The notes below the pieces were generated by a model. It did no database searches and was not told the origin of the DNA. It saw nothing but the letters and a program-made list of their open reading frames with translations. A stretch of DNA of 64,000 bases. Source: Boswellia sacra. Taxonomy: Eukaryota; Streptophyta; Magnoliopsida; Sapindales; Burseraceae. Where the stretch lies: the NCBI GenBank assembly GCA_013180625.2, contig SNVD02012262.1, forward strand, positions 1-64,000, written 5' to 3'. This document shows positions 1 through 11,420 of this stretch, piece by piece (positions within the stretch are counted from its first letter, which is position 1; each line of letters starts with the position of its first letter). The translations under genes were made by a program, and so were the position numbers.

Positions 1-495
1 ATATTGAATGATTTTATGTGTTTGTGGGTGATTTGAGCCTAATTATTATCCTTTATCATACCTTCACCCAAGCCAAACGTTACAAGCTTAATAAAGTCCT
101 ACTTGATCCTTGGTGTTGTGCATGTCTACATTAGTGGAGAGTGACTTGAAAAGCAGGCCTATGGAGTTCATTTATACACACATCTTCAATATTAAATATG
201 ATTCATTTTTATGCATAAACTCATCCGGGTTACAAGTGATTAGGTGAGAATGGCTCTACACACACACACTTGAGGAATTGAAGTGAAGCGAAACTAATCT
301 TTGAGATAAAATTCTTGATCAAGTGCATTATTTTGAAGTTTTCCTTGGGTTATAATTAAGTACAATCTTTGAGGCCTATTTGCAAGTTGAAGCATTTGTG
401 TGTGTTTTAATTTTTCTTTGATTCTGTTTCGGTTTAGTTTTGTTTCGTATCATTTTAGTTGCTCGAGGACTAGCAAAGTCTAAGTGGGGGGAATT
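1..495 (+). mobile_element. 3' internal end of Athila-type element A1 (family A), cut by window edge
   Basis: This stretch is close to base-for-base the same as the last 490 bases before the 3' LTR of copy A2 (about 52255-52748). It is therefore the untranslated 3' end of another family A element whose body lies left of the window. It ends in a purine-rich polypurine tract (taagtggggggaatt, 481-495) directly before the LTR, the usual plus-strand priming site. No coding sequence is visible. The family is assigned from the match to A2, which has a tRNA-Asp primer site and Athila-type gag. Confidence 0.85.
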
Positions 496-1906
496 TGATA
501 GGTGTCTATTTATGTATTACTTTTATATCAATTCGTCCATGTTTCTTTGCTATATTCCTTGGTATTTTTATGTTTTTGTGTGGTTTTGATGTTTGTAGGA
601 GTTTTGGAGCAACTTGCACAAAAATGGAGTAAAACCCTTCATTTTCACCTCTGCTAGTCAACCATCTTCTCGGATTTAATTGTATTGATATACAATGAAC
701 CCGATGACATATCATATACCGTTGAAAAGCTCTCGAAGTCTACTTTTTGGAGAAATTTACGGTTTATGAATCCATTCAGTGTACCGAAAGTTGTAATCAA
801 AACAGTGTGAGAAGTGTAGAAATGTAATTCCACACATCACTGTAGCATGTATAATACGGGACACTGTAGCACGTTACTGTAGCAGAGTATTTAAACACAT
901 TTTAGGGTTTTATTTTCATAACTTGAAGAGGGGAGAACGTGGTGGAGGCTGCAGCTCTGGAATTCTTTCATCTCTTGGAGTTCTTGAAGGAGAAAGGAAG
1001 CTTGGAAAGAGGAAGAACTACAATCCAAAGAGAATTACATCAAATTTGCTAAGTTTTTCCCTTCCCTTTCATTTTCTGGAATGTCTCCATGTTGTATTGT
1101 ATTTACCACGTTCTTAAACATGTGTAACTGAATCTGAATTGGTTGAGGGTGATTTCAAAGCCCCTGATATGGTTTTTGTAAGTTGATTGTGTAAGGAATT
1201 GTTATCCAATTCTCTAATTGAAGTTGCTTGTATTCTCCCATATTTAATGCTTATGATTGCTTGCTGATTGTATTTGAGTGGCCAACTGAATATAATCTGG
1301 TTGTGATTTATTGCTAGACTAGAAATCTTGATCCGTAATTGTCTTGAATTTCTAATCATTAGTAGCAAAATTGTGATCAGAGATTACAATTGGAGAATAT
1401 AACCTAAGTTAAATAATCCGAGCTTGTGTGTTTATTGCTTAGATCAACCTATCTTTCTTATCATAATGCATCCATTGAATTAAACTCAGAGAGCTTGTTC
1501 TAGGTTGTTTAATGGATAGAGATTAAATAAAGAGCTTGTTTTATTTAACAACAAAGTAAGGAAAGATTGGGGTAATAGAGCTTGTTATTATCTACGGTTG
1601 ATAACTTCAATGCTGTAATTAGATGACAATTCTACAATTAATTCGCAAATCCATATCTTGTGGTAGAGAAGGATCCCTTAACCAGCTTTCTCCCATTGAT
1701 TTTTCATTCAAATTTACTTTCTGTTTTGTTATTCTTTACTTGCATTCTTATTTCATTTAGTAAGCATTCAACAAAAATCCCCCCTGTTTAGTTTAGTGTT
1801 GCTGGAAATAACAAATTCAATTAGAATCAATTCTCGTGGGAACGATATCTTACTTATCACTTTATTACTTGTGCGACTAGTATACTTGCTAGTTTCGAAC
1901 GCATCA
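496..1906 (+). repeat. 3' LTR of element A1 (family A)
   Basis: The repeat begins TGATAGGTGTC and ends GAACGCATCA, giving the TG...CA ends of an LTR. Related copies lie at 45629-47052, 52749-54161 and 61183-62602. A1 shares diagnostic bases with A3 (ctagtcaaccatcttctcgg, and a near-identical block over roughly 660-1140), whereas both LTRs of A2 read ctagtcagtgatcttctcgg, so A1 and A3 belong to one subfamily. The five flanking bases ctgtg (1907-1911) should be the target duplication, but the left partner is outside the window. Confidence 0.9.
888..895 (+). promoter_or_regulatory. TATA-like box of the family A LTR
   Basis: TATTTAAA follows a cluster of three ACTGTAGCA words (about 839-885) and precedes a telo-box-like TTTAGGGTTTTA. 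The same arrangement recurs in the other LTRs at 46019-46026, 53141-53148 and 61575-61582. Position and conservation fit the U3 promoter; the start site would lie roughly 30 bases downstream. This is inferred from sequence alone. Confidence 0.45.
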
Positions 1907-3420
1907 CTGTGGTAGATCTCTGTAGCTTTAAACCACAAATTTTTTAAAAATAAATAAATAATTGCAGCAGTCTCTACGTGGTTAAGGTTAGCATGCAGTG
2001 GACCAAATTTCATATAGTATTACACCACACCAAAGGGCATCATGTGTATACATATACCTACGAAATGCGACTAATATATTCATGTAAATCAGAGCTGGAT
2101 TAGTCCACTTAAACAGATACGCACTGTTTGATCAGAAACTTTCACCGGATTAATTACCATAACGTGCACGCGCGCGCGCACACACACACATATATATATA
2201 TATTTATGATAAGTTTTTTCCGATTAATTAATTCCATTTCCATGCATGCATCAGCTGCTATAGCTATATTAATTGCTTCAGCACTACAAGTTTCTCCTAA
2301 TATGTTTTCTCCTAATATGTTTGCCATGCTTAATTAATTTCTTCGTTTTCTCATATTTGTTTTGGAAATTTGAAATTGTATCGAAGATCGATTCAAAGAT
2401 TTGGTCTAGTTCTCAGCAATTTTGTCCAAGAATAACTCCTTTATTCAGTACTTCTGTCGCTTATTAGATCACCCGTATCTACATATACATGCCTCTGCAA
2501 CTGCGCACATCATGAAATCAGATTGAATAATAATTTTTTCCCTTCTTTGCTTTTGCATTTTTTTAAATATAGTGTGTTCATCAAACAAAAGTTTCACGTT
2601 CTTTTTAAATGAAAGGATAAAAACTCAGGTGCAGCTTTAGCTCATATGAATCTTTTGTTAAATGGCAACAACTCCAGCCGCTGGTTAAATAGTCAATTGT
2701 TTTATGCATGTTAGATATAATATATAGGTGTACTTGACTCGGAAGAATGTGTTAATTTCAGTTTATAATAATTATTTTGATCAAAGAAGAATAATATCAA
2801 CATGGGGGATGCAGATTACCCTTTGAAACTTTCTTTTTAAGGTGGAATATTTATATGTATACATTATAATATTATAATTAAATAAAGTGTTCGCTAGGGA
2901 CCATTTGTCTTTGTTATTGGGCAAGGAAAAAGTAGTAGAGAGAGCTAGCATTTGATTTGATGAGCCTATTCCCGCCCCTCTCTCTCTCACTTTAGACAAA
3001 CATTATAAAACGCAAAAGTAAAGTTAGTTGTTGATTACTTGATTTTGGAGCATGTTGCGATTCATGGATCACTTTAACCTTATTCTTCTTACCTCATCTG
3101 CTCATCAATTTCATTGCGTGGTGTGAACTTCTTTAAACGAAATAAGTATTTAAAAAAAAAAAAAAAGGACTAATTTTCGGTGATACTACTTATATTATTC
3201 GTGAATCTCTGAAGAGGAATATTATTGCATCATATAGTTGATCATGAGAAAGCAAAGCAATAGCAATATCAATAGCCTGCATTCGTGCTAGCCCCATGAT
3301 GGGGTCTCCTCTTCTTCCAATTGGAATTTTTTCTAGATGATGAATCAGATGCAATTTTGTTAGTGAAATTGCATCTGATTCATCATCTAGCACACTTCCA
3401 GTTCTAGCACCATGAGTGAA
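1907..3420. other. Gene-free stretch with a purine/pyrimidine microsatellite
   Basis: No supported gene. It holds a compound dinucleotide run at about 2165-2203 (CG, then CA, then TA repeats), a poly-A run near 3152-3166 and otherwise AT-rich unique-looking sequence. Short frames here have no recognisable domain. Confidence 0.6.
3333..3390. repeat. Perfect 25-bp inverted repeat with 8-base loop
   Basis: The arms at 3333-3357 and 3366-3390 are exact reverse complements (starting CTAGATGATGAATCAG) and are separated by tgttagtg. The transcript of either strand would fold into a perfect short hairpin. It sits just upstream of the decayed Athila gag. Confidence 0.9.
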
Positions 3421-3515
3421 CACGAGGATAACCCTGTTAGGTCCTTGAAAGGCTGCTTACACCCTACCCTTATAGCCACGCCATCATGCATTATGTTTCC
3501 GGTAATACACCATAA

Positions 3516-5012
3516 TTGGATTTCAAACCTGGAATGATCCAACTATTGCCTACCTTTTATGGTTTCGATAGCGAGAATCCATATTTACATATTAGGAAAT
3601 TCGCAGAGGTTGTGGCCACTTTCCATAATAGAGTTGATGTAGTTGACACTATGCCATTATCTATAGGAACTTGGGCAGAAATGACACAAGTATTTTTCAA
3701 TAAATACTTCCCACACCATAAAACTAACAGCCTGAAAAGACAAATTTCGACCTTTTCTCAAAAAGATAGTGAAACGTTAACGTTATACCAAGCCTTGGAA
3801 AGGTTTAAGGAGTTGGCAAACATTTGCCCTTACCATGGGTATGAAAATTGGCACTTAGCTACTTGTATGAGGGACTCACAATTAGAGGGCACCAATGTGT
3901 TGAGATGATGTGCAATGGGGAGCTCCCTCACAAAGACCTTGAGGAAGTCATAGAATTTCGTAATGACTTAGTTGAAAAAGCCTATACATGGATTAGACCT
4001 AGTACTATTGATATCACAACTAGATCGCAATGTAGTGGAGTTTACCATCTCAAGGAAGAAGATAACCTTAAAGCTCAATTAGAAGTTTTAATTGCGGAAT
4101 TAGAGGCCTTGAAATTCAAAGATAAAAGAGTCACCCACACAGTTGCCAAGATTGCCCCACCTAAAGTGAGATGAGAGGGGTGTATGGGGAACAATGTAAC
4201 TTCTTAGGGGTGTACAAAAAGCCTTATTCACCCTACTTTGAAACCTGTAATCCTAGCTGGGGAAACAAGCCAAAATTCAGTTGGAAATCTGACCAACCTA
4301 CAAAAGCCAATAACCATTGGAAACCTGAACAACAAACACCCAATTCTTATCCTACATCTCAATACAATGCACCACCAACTAGGAATCATTTAGAGGACAA
4401 CTTACAAGCATTTATGGAGGCACAAAATAAGACTAATAAAAAATTTAAAATACTGCTTACATAGGTGGTAGAAGAGAATAGAGAGATCAAAAGTCAAATA
4501 ACTAAGTTGACCAATGCTTTAACAATATAAGACCGAGGTTAATTTCCATCTCAAGCCTAGTCCAATCTAAAGGGGCAACATATGGCACAAACTCTACTTC
4601 TAGCACAAAAAATATCAAAAAGGTAAATGCCATTGCTCGAAGTGGTAAGATTTTGAGTGAGCCTACTTTGCCAACACTATAAGTAATAATGCTGCTACCC
4701 TAGAAAAAGAAGAAACTTTTGAGAAAGAGCCCGAAAAGAAATTTCCAGTCCATATGCATTTTCCTGAAGCTCTCCGACCTATTGGGAAAGATTCAAAAAT
4801 TCAAGGTGAGATCCTAGAACACTTTCAACAAGTTAAAATTAATCTTCCCTTGTTGCATGTGATTAAATAGATTCTAGCTTACGCCAAGATTATCAAGAAT
4901 CTATACACCATTAAAAGAAAGCATCGTCTCAAGAAGACTGCATTTTTTACATGATAGATAAGTGTACTAATCAAAAATAAGACACCACCCAAGTACAAAG
5001 AGCCAGAGTGTC
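3516..5012 (+). pseudogene. Athila-type gag, broken (element D)
   Basis: Gag packages the element's RNA. Visible are the Athila capsid signature LLPTFYGFDSENPYLHI just after the first ATG, then WAEMTQVFFNKYFP and KTNSLKRQI, and near the end a conserved stretch FPEALRPIGKDSKIQGEIL followed by INLPLLHVIK (about 4750-4870). The reading frame changes around 3900 and 4170, and stops occur at 4462, about 4529 and 4869. A segment of the capsid between DVVDTM and LSIGTWAEM is missing compared with other Athila gags, including the one in element B. The CCHC zinc knuckle is not readable. Non-functional. Confidence 0.8.
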
Positions 5013-6415
5013 TGACACATCCGAAAAAGGATTGTCTCCCAAGTATAGGAGTGTCGAAGTAATAAATCCGGTGAGTCCGGGGTCGATCCACGAGGAAAGG
5101 GATTTTAGCGCTACAAACTATAAGTAAGCAAATATAATGTGGATGATTCAAAGGAATGGCAAGATAATATCAACAAATATAAGTAAAGAACAAGTTCATA
5201 AACAATAAATGATAATAACATAAGAGAAATTAACACAATAATAATGAAAGCTAAGGTTAGGGGATCCGCCCTTGATATCTCAAATAAGGATCAACAACCC
5301 GTTTTAGTTATATGAATTATATTTGCTTCGTTACCAATATTTATATCACTTCTTGTAAATGGTTTCAAGCATCTAATGTGCCAATCACCATATGTCTACA
5401 ACAAATCAAGGTTCCTAACTAGATTCATGTCGGTAAGGAAGAATCATACGACATCTAGAAAGGATCCAAGCATTTGATGTGCCAAGGATTGTCGACAATA
5501 GATCAAGTCCTCCCCTTTACGAGTGGTGTCAAGATTGATTAAGAAAATAAATATAAATCATATAAAATAAACAACACAAGATTACGATTATTAAGCACAT
5601 ACCAAGGGTTAGAGAATCCTTATTCTCATATCAAAGGTTTCACCCTTTCACCTTAGCAAGAGAGAAATTAGAAAGACATTATAAGAGAAAGAAAACTAAT
5701 TACAAGAAAAAGGAAATTCATTAATAACATTAAAACACAAGAGAGAAACACAATACAAGATCTCAGCAAGGCCAAGATATTCCAGCCAAGGCCCAGATAC
5801 CCCCCAATGGGTCACAAGGCACCTCTATTTATAGATTCATTCAGGGGCAAACATGTCAAATTACAAAGAAATAATTGTCAAATATTAGATGCACCAACTT
5901 TGACAATCGGGGTAATTAGGTGAACCAACTTTGACCACTGATTTTGACCTTGAATTATTGTGAATTTTAATCACATGTCTTCATGAAAGTCGTAGATATT
6001 TCTCTCATCTTTCTATAACATCTTGATTCATATGATTTGGATACGTATTTTAAGAGATATGGTCAAAATACTGAGGCATGGTCAGGCTGGGCTGAATCTA
6101 AAGATGGGTTTACTTCAAGCCCATTTTTGGTCCACTAAGAGCCCGAATTTGATGATGCTTGTGAAACAAAATCTTGTAGATAATTTAATCAGCTTTCCAA
6201 AACATTAAGATTTGCACCATTTTGATCTATAAATAGAAAGTGATGACCATTTTACCAAACCTGTAACAAAAACCAAAATTAAGAGAAAGTTAATTCCAAA
6301 GATGCAAAGACTACAAACATGCTTAAATTGAGAAATTTAATGACACTATTAATGCAATATGATGAATTATACTCTTATTAAGCATACATATTTAAGTGTT
6401 CATCAGTGTCCCACG
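5013..6415 (-). repeat. Solo LTR of family B, target duplication GTGTC
   Basis: The sequence from TGACACATCCGAAAAAGG to TTAAGTGTTCATCA matches the two LTRs of element B (31251-32779 and 41251-42773). It is flanked on both sides by GTGTC (5008-5012 and 6416-6420), with no internal domain attached. This is the product of insertion followed by recombination between two LTRs. It lacks about 130 bases of GGTGGTA-type repeats that B carries near 31425-31565. It separates gag from the protease of element D. Confidence 0.93.
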
Positions 6416-6600
6416 TTTTCCTGCAATATTAGGACAGGTGAGTTTGGTCAAGCATTGTTGGACTTAGGGGCAAGTGTTAACCTCATGCCATATTCTATTT
6501 ACTTACAATTGAGACTTTGAGAGATTAAACCCACATATGTGATTCTTCAATTGGCTGACCGATCAATCAATAAACCACAATGAATAGTGGAAGATCTTTG
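6416..6600 (+). pseudogene. Aspartic protease fragment of element D
   Basis: Directly after the solo LTR the frame reads on with a retroviral-type protease active-site motif, DLGASVNLMPYS, preceded by an FSCNIRTGEFGQ-like stretch. In retroelements this enzyme cuts the gag-pol polyprotein. The first part of the same domain lies left of the solo LTR, ending ...KYKEPEC, so the insertion split it. It stops at a TGA about 20 codons after the active site (near 6520). Confidence 0.75.
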
Positions 6601-6657
6601 TTACAAATTAATAAATTCTATTAACAACCTTAATGACTTTAACTCTATTTTCCATAT

Positions 6658-7000
6658 TTACATAAAGCTCCCTTGCACATGGTTTCCTTTTCCTTTTATA
6701 TTTCTATAAGGAATTTGCAATCTTAATGGTTGTTCTAGTATCCAACCACAGGTATTAGAAGGAACATTAATAAGGTTGGTTTCAAGGAATATAAAGGCTA
6801 TAGGAATACCTTTGCTTTCTAGCCATGCCTTATGTTTCTTGCAATCCACCTTGTTGCACCTATATTCTTTATAAAAGAAACACACTCCCTTCTTATAACC
6901 TTTGGTGATGAATTGGTTGTTTAAGCCTTTTTCTTAAATTTTGTATTAAAGGATTTCTTCTTAGAATTTCCTTGGAGGAATTCTCTTTTGGAATTGCCAC
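6658..7000 (-). pseudogene. Ty1/copia gag-protease fragment
   Basis: The minus strand encodes a degenerate zinc knuckle and following block, KKHKAWLESKGIP and NVPSNTCGWI. These match the junction between nucleocapsid and protease in plant copia elements, where a WWLDSGAT-like active site follows. Here the second half is altered, and no DSG is readable. The upstream frame (7000 back to 6885) has several stops. It probably belongs with the copia primer site at 8207-8219. Confidence 0.6.
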
Positions 7001-8206
7001 TCTCAATGGTGACAAATATGGTACTGTGAGTACCCTTTTCTTAATTGTCTACTCCTCTTAAATCAGAAAGACAATCATCCTATTTAAGTTCCACTTAGAC
7101 TGTTGGGTATTATAACTACCTTTTATTTTCATGGTGTGTTTCCTACAATCGCCACCATATAGTACGGTCATGATCAAACTCATATAAGTAGATTTTTTTT
7201 TGGTCTTGTCACACTATCTAAAGTGCAGCCTACTAGCATCTAGATAGCCTTCAATATTCACTCATAGATAAACTATGACAGTCTCATGTCAATCGTCATA
7301 ATTTACCCTAATTAAACTCAAAATGGATGATAATTGAAGAGATATTATCAAAGGATTTAAAGTAGAGGAAACAATAATAGTTATCAATAAGCATGTGAAA
7401 CCATAGAACATGTATACTTCCTCACTATCACATATCCCACCACTCGTTCCATATACAAACACAAGATTTTTTTTTATATCCAATGAAAACTCTCCAAACT
7501 TGATAAAGTAAAATTAGTTGAATATAAGACAAACATGACTTGGTACCAATAGGGTTATCTTAAATCATGAAAAGTACTAAACGCCTAACCAATCTTTTTA
7601 GAGTCCTAAGCATCCTACCAAGTAATGACAAACCGACAGAGTAAGATCACCACCTGTATGGATCTCAATAAAGTTGTAACCCACAAAGAAAATTATCAAA
7701 ATTGACCCAAAAAATAACTTTTATAAAACCTAAATAGTCTATCATGATTGGCCCCATCACAAGTGAATGCACAACCACTCAAATTTACTGGTTTTAGAAC
7801 TCAATAATAAATCTTTATAAATTGTCTTTCTTTAGGATGGTCACGAAACAATTTAGAAAAGATGGACGTCCATGTTATTTACAAAAAAGGTCCTCCTGTA
7901 ATTACAGAAAATCATGGACCTATGTAAGATGATCCAAAATGGGTCTCCTCGAAACAATAGAAAATTTGGGAGTTCTTTAGGAATTATTTTGCAATATAAG
8001 CCTCCAAAAAAAATTGAAAAAATAGTTTTTGAAATATACATAGCTCACCCAATCTAGATGCACACTCAATCTACCAAGATAAATTCCCCAAAGTGTAGAT
8101 CAAAAAGCTTCAAGTGTGCATTAATGGTGGTATTTGTAAAATCGTCCTTAACACCAACCAACAACCAACGAAATTGCAAAGAAGCTTAAATTAAGCGTCA
8201 ATCCGT
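7001..8206 (-). other. Probable leader and gag region of the copia remnant, no readable gene
   Basis: This lies between the copia fragment and the primer site on the same strand, so by position it should be the 5' leader and gag. No frame longer than about 64 codons and no recognisable motif is left. Confidence 0.35.
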
Positions 8207-8219
8207 GGCTCTGATACCA
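8207..8219 (-). promoter_or_regulatory. Primer-binding site (initiator tRNA-Met type) of a copia element
   Basis: The plus strand reads ggctctgatacca, the exact reverse complement of TGGTATCAGAGCC, the standard plant copia primer site for initiator tRNA-Met. The plus strand two bases further on reads TGACAGAAATT (8222), as expected for the inner edge of a 5' LTR of a minus-strand element. Confidence 0.75.
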
Positions 8220-8221
8220 AA

Positions 8222-9050
8222 TGACAGAAATTTACAAGCACAATCCCAATGGATCTAACACATAATCATGTACATTTGCAGTAAAGTTTAATAAATAAAA
8301 CACTTCAATCGGATGTGGATGTCATTTTGCTGCCTTTGGTTGCTAGTAATGGATGAAGAAGCTTTGAGGAGTGGTGGGCTTAGAGTTGTCACGAGTGAGC
8401 GACAAAAGGAAAGCAGAGACAAAGCCAGAGGGAAAACGCTACCCCTCATCCAAAGTTTAAAAAAAGTGAGTGGAAAGGGGCTACCTCACACACACACACA
8501 CATGTATATATGGGTAGGAGCTGGTATTTCCCATGTCATGTTAATCTATCAAAATGATCCTTCCATCATGAGTCAATAATAACTTATTTGGATTAGACTT
8601 GATCCCAAATGCACTACTTTAAATTTGGACACAACTTAAATGATTCATTATTAAAGGGTGATCACAATCTATTAAGTCTAAAAAACGCTCATAATGCTTA
8701 ATATTAACTAATAATTAATCCAGATAGAAAATGGTTTATAATAGTCCACAAAAAAATGGAATAAATTCAACAATAAAATTGAGTGATTTACAAACCCTTA
8801 CTACCAAACGAATCAACAACTTTATACAATCTCCAATTTTAGCAATCTCAACCATAATGCATGGTTGGATGTACGGCTATAGACATGCCAACATCAGATT
8901 TTGTGGATGGAGAACCTTGGAGGGGACGAGAGGAGGCGAGAGATGAGAGAATCAACCAAAAAAAAAAAAAGGAGATGAAAGATAAGAGAAACGGTGAAGA
9001 GAAGATTTAGATAGGATAGATTATTAATCATTTAAAAAATAAAAAGAATT
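8222..9050 (-). repeat. Presumed 5' LTR of the minus-strand copia remnant (outer edge unknown)
   Basis: Inferred from its position next to the copia primer site. No second LTR copy was found in the window, so the outer boundary is a guess. The stretch holds a short CA repeat (8487-8503). Confidence 0.35.
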
Positions 9051-10446
9051 TATACAATGGATTATTATTTATTTGAAGTCAAGTTATCTGTTTGCCCTTC
9101 AAGTCATATCACTTAATACAAATCGCTTCAAAGGAGTGTTATTTAAGGTAATTCAAAAAAAAAACTAATGGACGTCCGTGTAATTTGGTCAAACCTCCCA
9201 TGCGTAAAATTTTCCTTAAAAAAAAATTACGTTTTAACAGGACACATTTATTGTCTTTATATGTGACTTTTATATAGCACAATACATATATTTAAATTAT
9301 TACATATATAATTACACTATAAATTATTACTTTACTAATTTATAAAAAATAATTTATAATGTAATAATAAAATATTTAAATTTATAAAATTTTGAATTTT
9401 TAATATTAAATACTTTAATATTAATTTTTTTCAAAATATTAATTTACAAAAATTATATGTCAAAAAACACAAGTGAAAATAAAATCAAATAATAAAGATA
9501 TAAATGTAAAATATTAATTTTAGATATTTTAATTCAGATATTAAAATTAGAAAACAAATATATCATTTAGATTTATATATATATATATATATATATATAT
9601 CTATCTATCCAGATTTCAATTTAATTCAGATTTATTCAGATTTTAGACCCAAAAAAAAATCACTCCTGCAGTTTGCATGCCTTCATGATGGCAACCCATT
9701 GAATATACTAATTTGATTTAAAATAAGAGACTATATAAATTATAAAGCTTTACAAAATTTATTTATTATATAAAGAGAATGTTTGAATGTGAATATGTTG
9801 ACCACTTAATTAGTGTGTAATAATTACACATACCAAACGCGTCCAAATTGAGTTACAGTTAACCTTAAACTGAATTGGCATAAATAAAAACAACAAATAA
9901 TAATAATAGCCCTTGCAGAATTTTAAAAAAAATGATAAAAATGTTGAATTTAAATCAGCTAAGCTTCATATGTTCAATACAATTCCGTTATTTTCAGTTT
10001 TACAATTCTCTCTCTCTCTCTCTAATATGTAAAAAATAATTAATACAGGCTTACAATGAGATATATTTATAAATAAAGGAAAAGTGAAAAGCCCTTTTAA
10101 GAAAATTAGGACTTAATCAAAGAATTAAAAAGAGAAAATTTTGTAAACAGAGAGAAGGAGTTTATTTACACACAAGAATATGAAATAAAGAGTGATAAAA
10201 AATTCTACCCACAAAGAAAAAGTTTTAACAACATAGTTATTAAAAAAGTTATAACGAGAAAAAAAAAGAGAATAAAGAGAAAAAAAATTGAAAAAGAAAA
10301 AAGAGAATAAAGATTTCAATAACTCGCAAAGAAGAAGTTTGACCAAGATAATGATCAAAGAGAGAAATAAATTAAAAGACTAAGAAGAAAACAGTAACAT
10401 GTTTTGATATGTTTGAAGGTAGTAGAAGGTTAGAATTGTTTATTTT
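9051..10446. other. AT-rich gene-free stretch
   Basis: No gene supported. There is a (TA)n run at about 9574-9601, a CT run near 10007-10022 and purine-rich sequence at 10130-10390. Frames in the purine-rich part are low-complexity artefacts. Confidence 0.55.
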
Positions 10447-11360
10447 TGTTGGTATCCATGTGACACGTGGCAAATTTCATACATGTGCAATGCATGTGAT
10501 TAAATTTTATTTTTGTCAACTTGTGATAAAAATATGTGTGATATTCTTTTTCCCAGTGCATTCTAAGATATTTATTTTAGGAAAAGATTTGATTACTAGA
10601 AAGCTTTTAGAATTGGAATACTTTTGATACTTATCATAATTGGCTTAATATTTTAGTTGATTACAATTTCCTATTTGGATTATGATATTTTCATATGCTT
10701 TCCTATATTTTATCTAATCATCCTATTTCAGTTTTGCATAAATTTGATAATGATTAGAATTGTTGATTACATGAATTATACAACTGTTCACGTAGGTTAT
10801 ACAAAAGGAAGCACTCAAGGCTTAACATAAGTGCATAAAAGAGTGGTGTATATGCAGAAACTTGGAGTGCACTTGACTGTCTTTATTTTTCACGTTCGTC
10901 GTTGTAAAATCTTTTTGATTGGTTAGTTTAGACTATGCATGACTTATGTGCGTTGATTGTGTGCATAGATCTTATTTGTGAGAGTTATAAAGTCGTGTAA
11001 GCTTAAGAGAGTTGAGTGATTACATGATTCTGTAACAATTACCGTGGTTATGTCTAACTAAACTATTATAGTTAAGTCTGACGTGTCCGAGAAATGCAAC
11101 ATAAGAAGAGTGTACGAAGCACTTTGGCTATGATCAAGGGTGATCAAGTTTACATATATTAGGTTTCTAAGTGAGCGGATGGCTACTACTGTAAAGAGTC
11201 CTAAGTCGAGTGTAAATACATACAGCATTGTGAATTGCAACTCTTGTTGCCCGTGGATGTAAGCTGGTTTATAGCGGAACCACGTAAAATATTTTGCTCC
11301 ATTTTACTTTACTGTTTTCAGTTAAGTTATTGTTAACTATCCATACTGTAAAAACTAATA
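10447..11360 (+). repeat. 5' LTR of the Sirevirus-like element
   Basis: Starts TGTTGGTATCC and ends ...AAAAACTAATA, pairing with 18369-19278 (TGTTAGTGTC...AAAAACTAACA). The final CA has become TA here. Many substitutions separate the two LTRs, so the insertion is not recent. Confidence 0.88.
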
Positions 11361-11362
11361 AT

Positions 11363-11374
11363 TAGTATCAGAGT
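11363..11374 (+). promoter_or_regulatory. Primer-binding site, initiator tRNA-Met type
   Basis: tagtatcagagt differs from the consensus TGGTATCAGAGC at two positions and lies two bases after the LTR, the expected place for priming minus-strand synthesis. Confidence 0.75.
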
Positions 11375-11420
11375 AGATTCACTGACATAAAAGTGTAGAT
11401 CAAGCTTTTCTTTTGTAGGT

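Larger units (their letters stand above)
3425..6660 (+). mobile_element. Decayed Athila-type Ty3/gypsy element D, interrupted by a solo LTR
   Basis: A gag and protease remnant in plus orientation, read at 3513-4912 and resumed at 6416-6600 after the inserted solo LTR. No LTR of its own was found on either side. The left edge is uncertain, and the right edge is where a minus-strand copia remnant begins near 6655. RT, RNase H and integrase are absent, so this is an old truncated copy. Confidence 0.8.

Noticed and set aside
36..480. Searched for an independent gene in the left edge
   Set aside because: The stretch matches the untranslated 3' end of A2; no gene.
923..1117. 64-codon frame repeated identically at 61610-61804
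   Set aside because: It lies within the family A LTR just after the TATA-like box; the identity reflects LTR copies, and the same stretch in A2 is not open in the same way.
3333..3390. Hairpin considered as a microRNA gene
   Set aside because: Perfect pairing over 25 bases with a tiny loop and no larger foldback; nothing supports a defined mature RNA.
3190..3423. 77-codon minus-strand frame
   Set aside because: It is mainly the inverted repeat at 3333-3390 read through; no domain.
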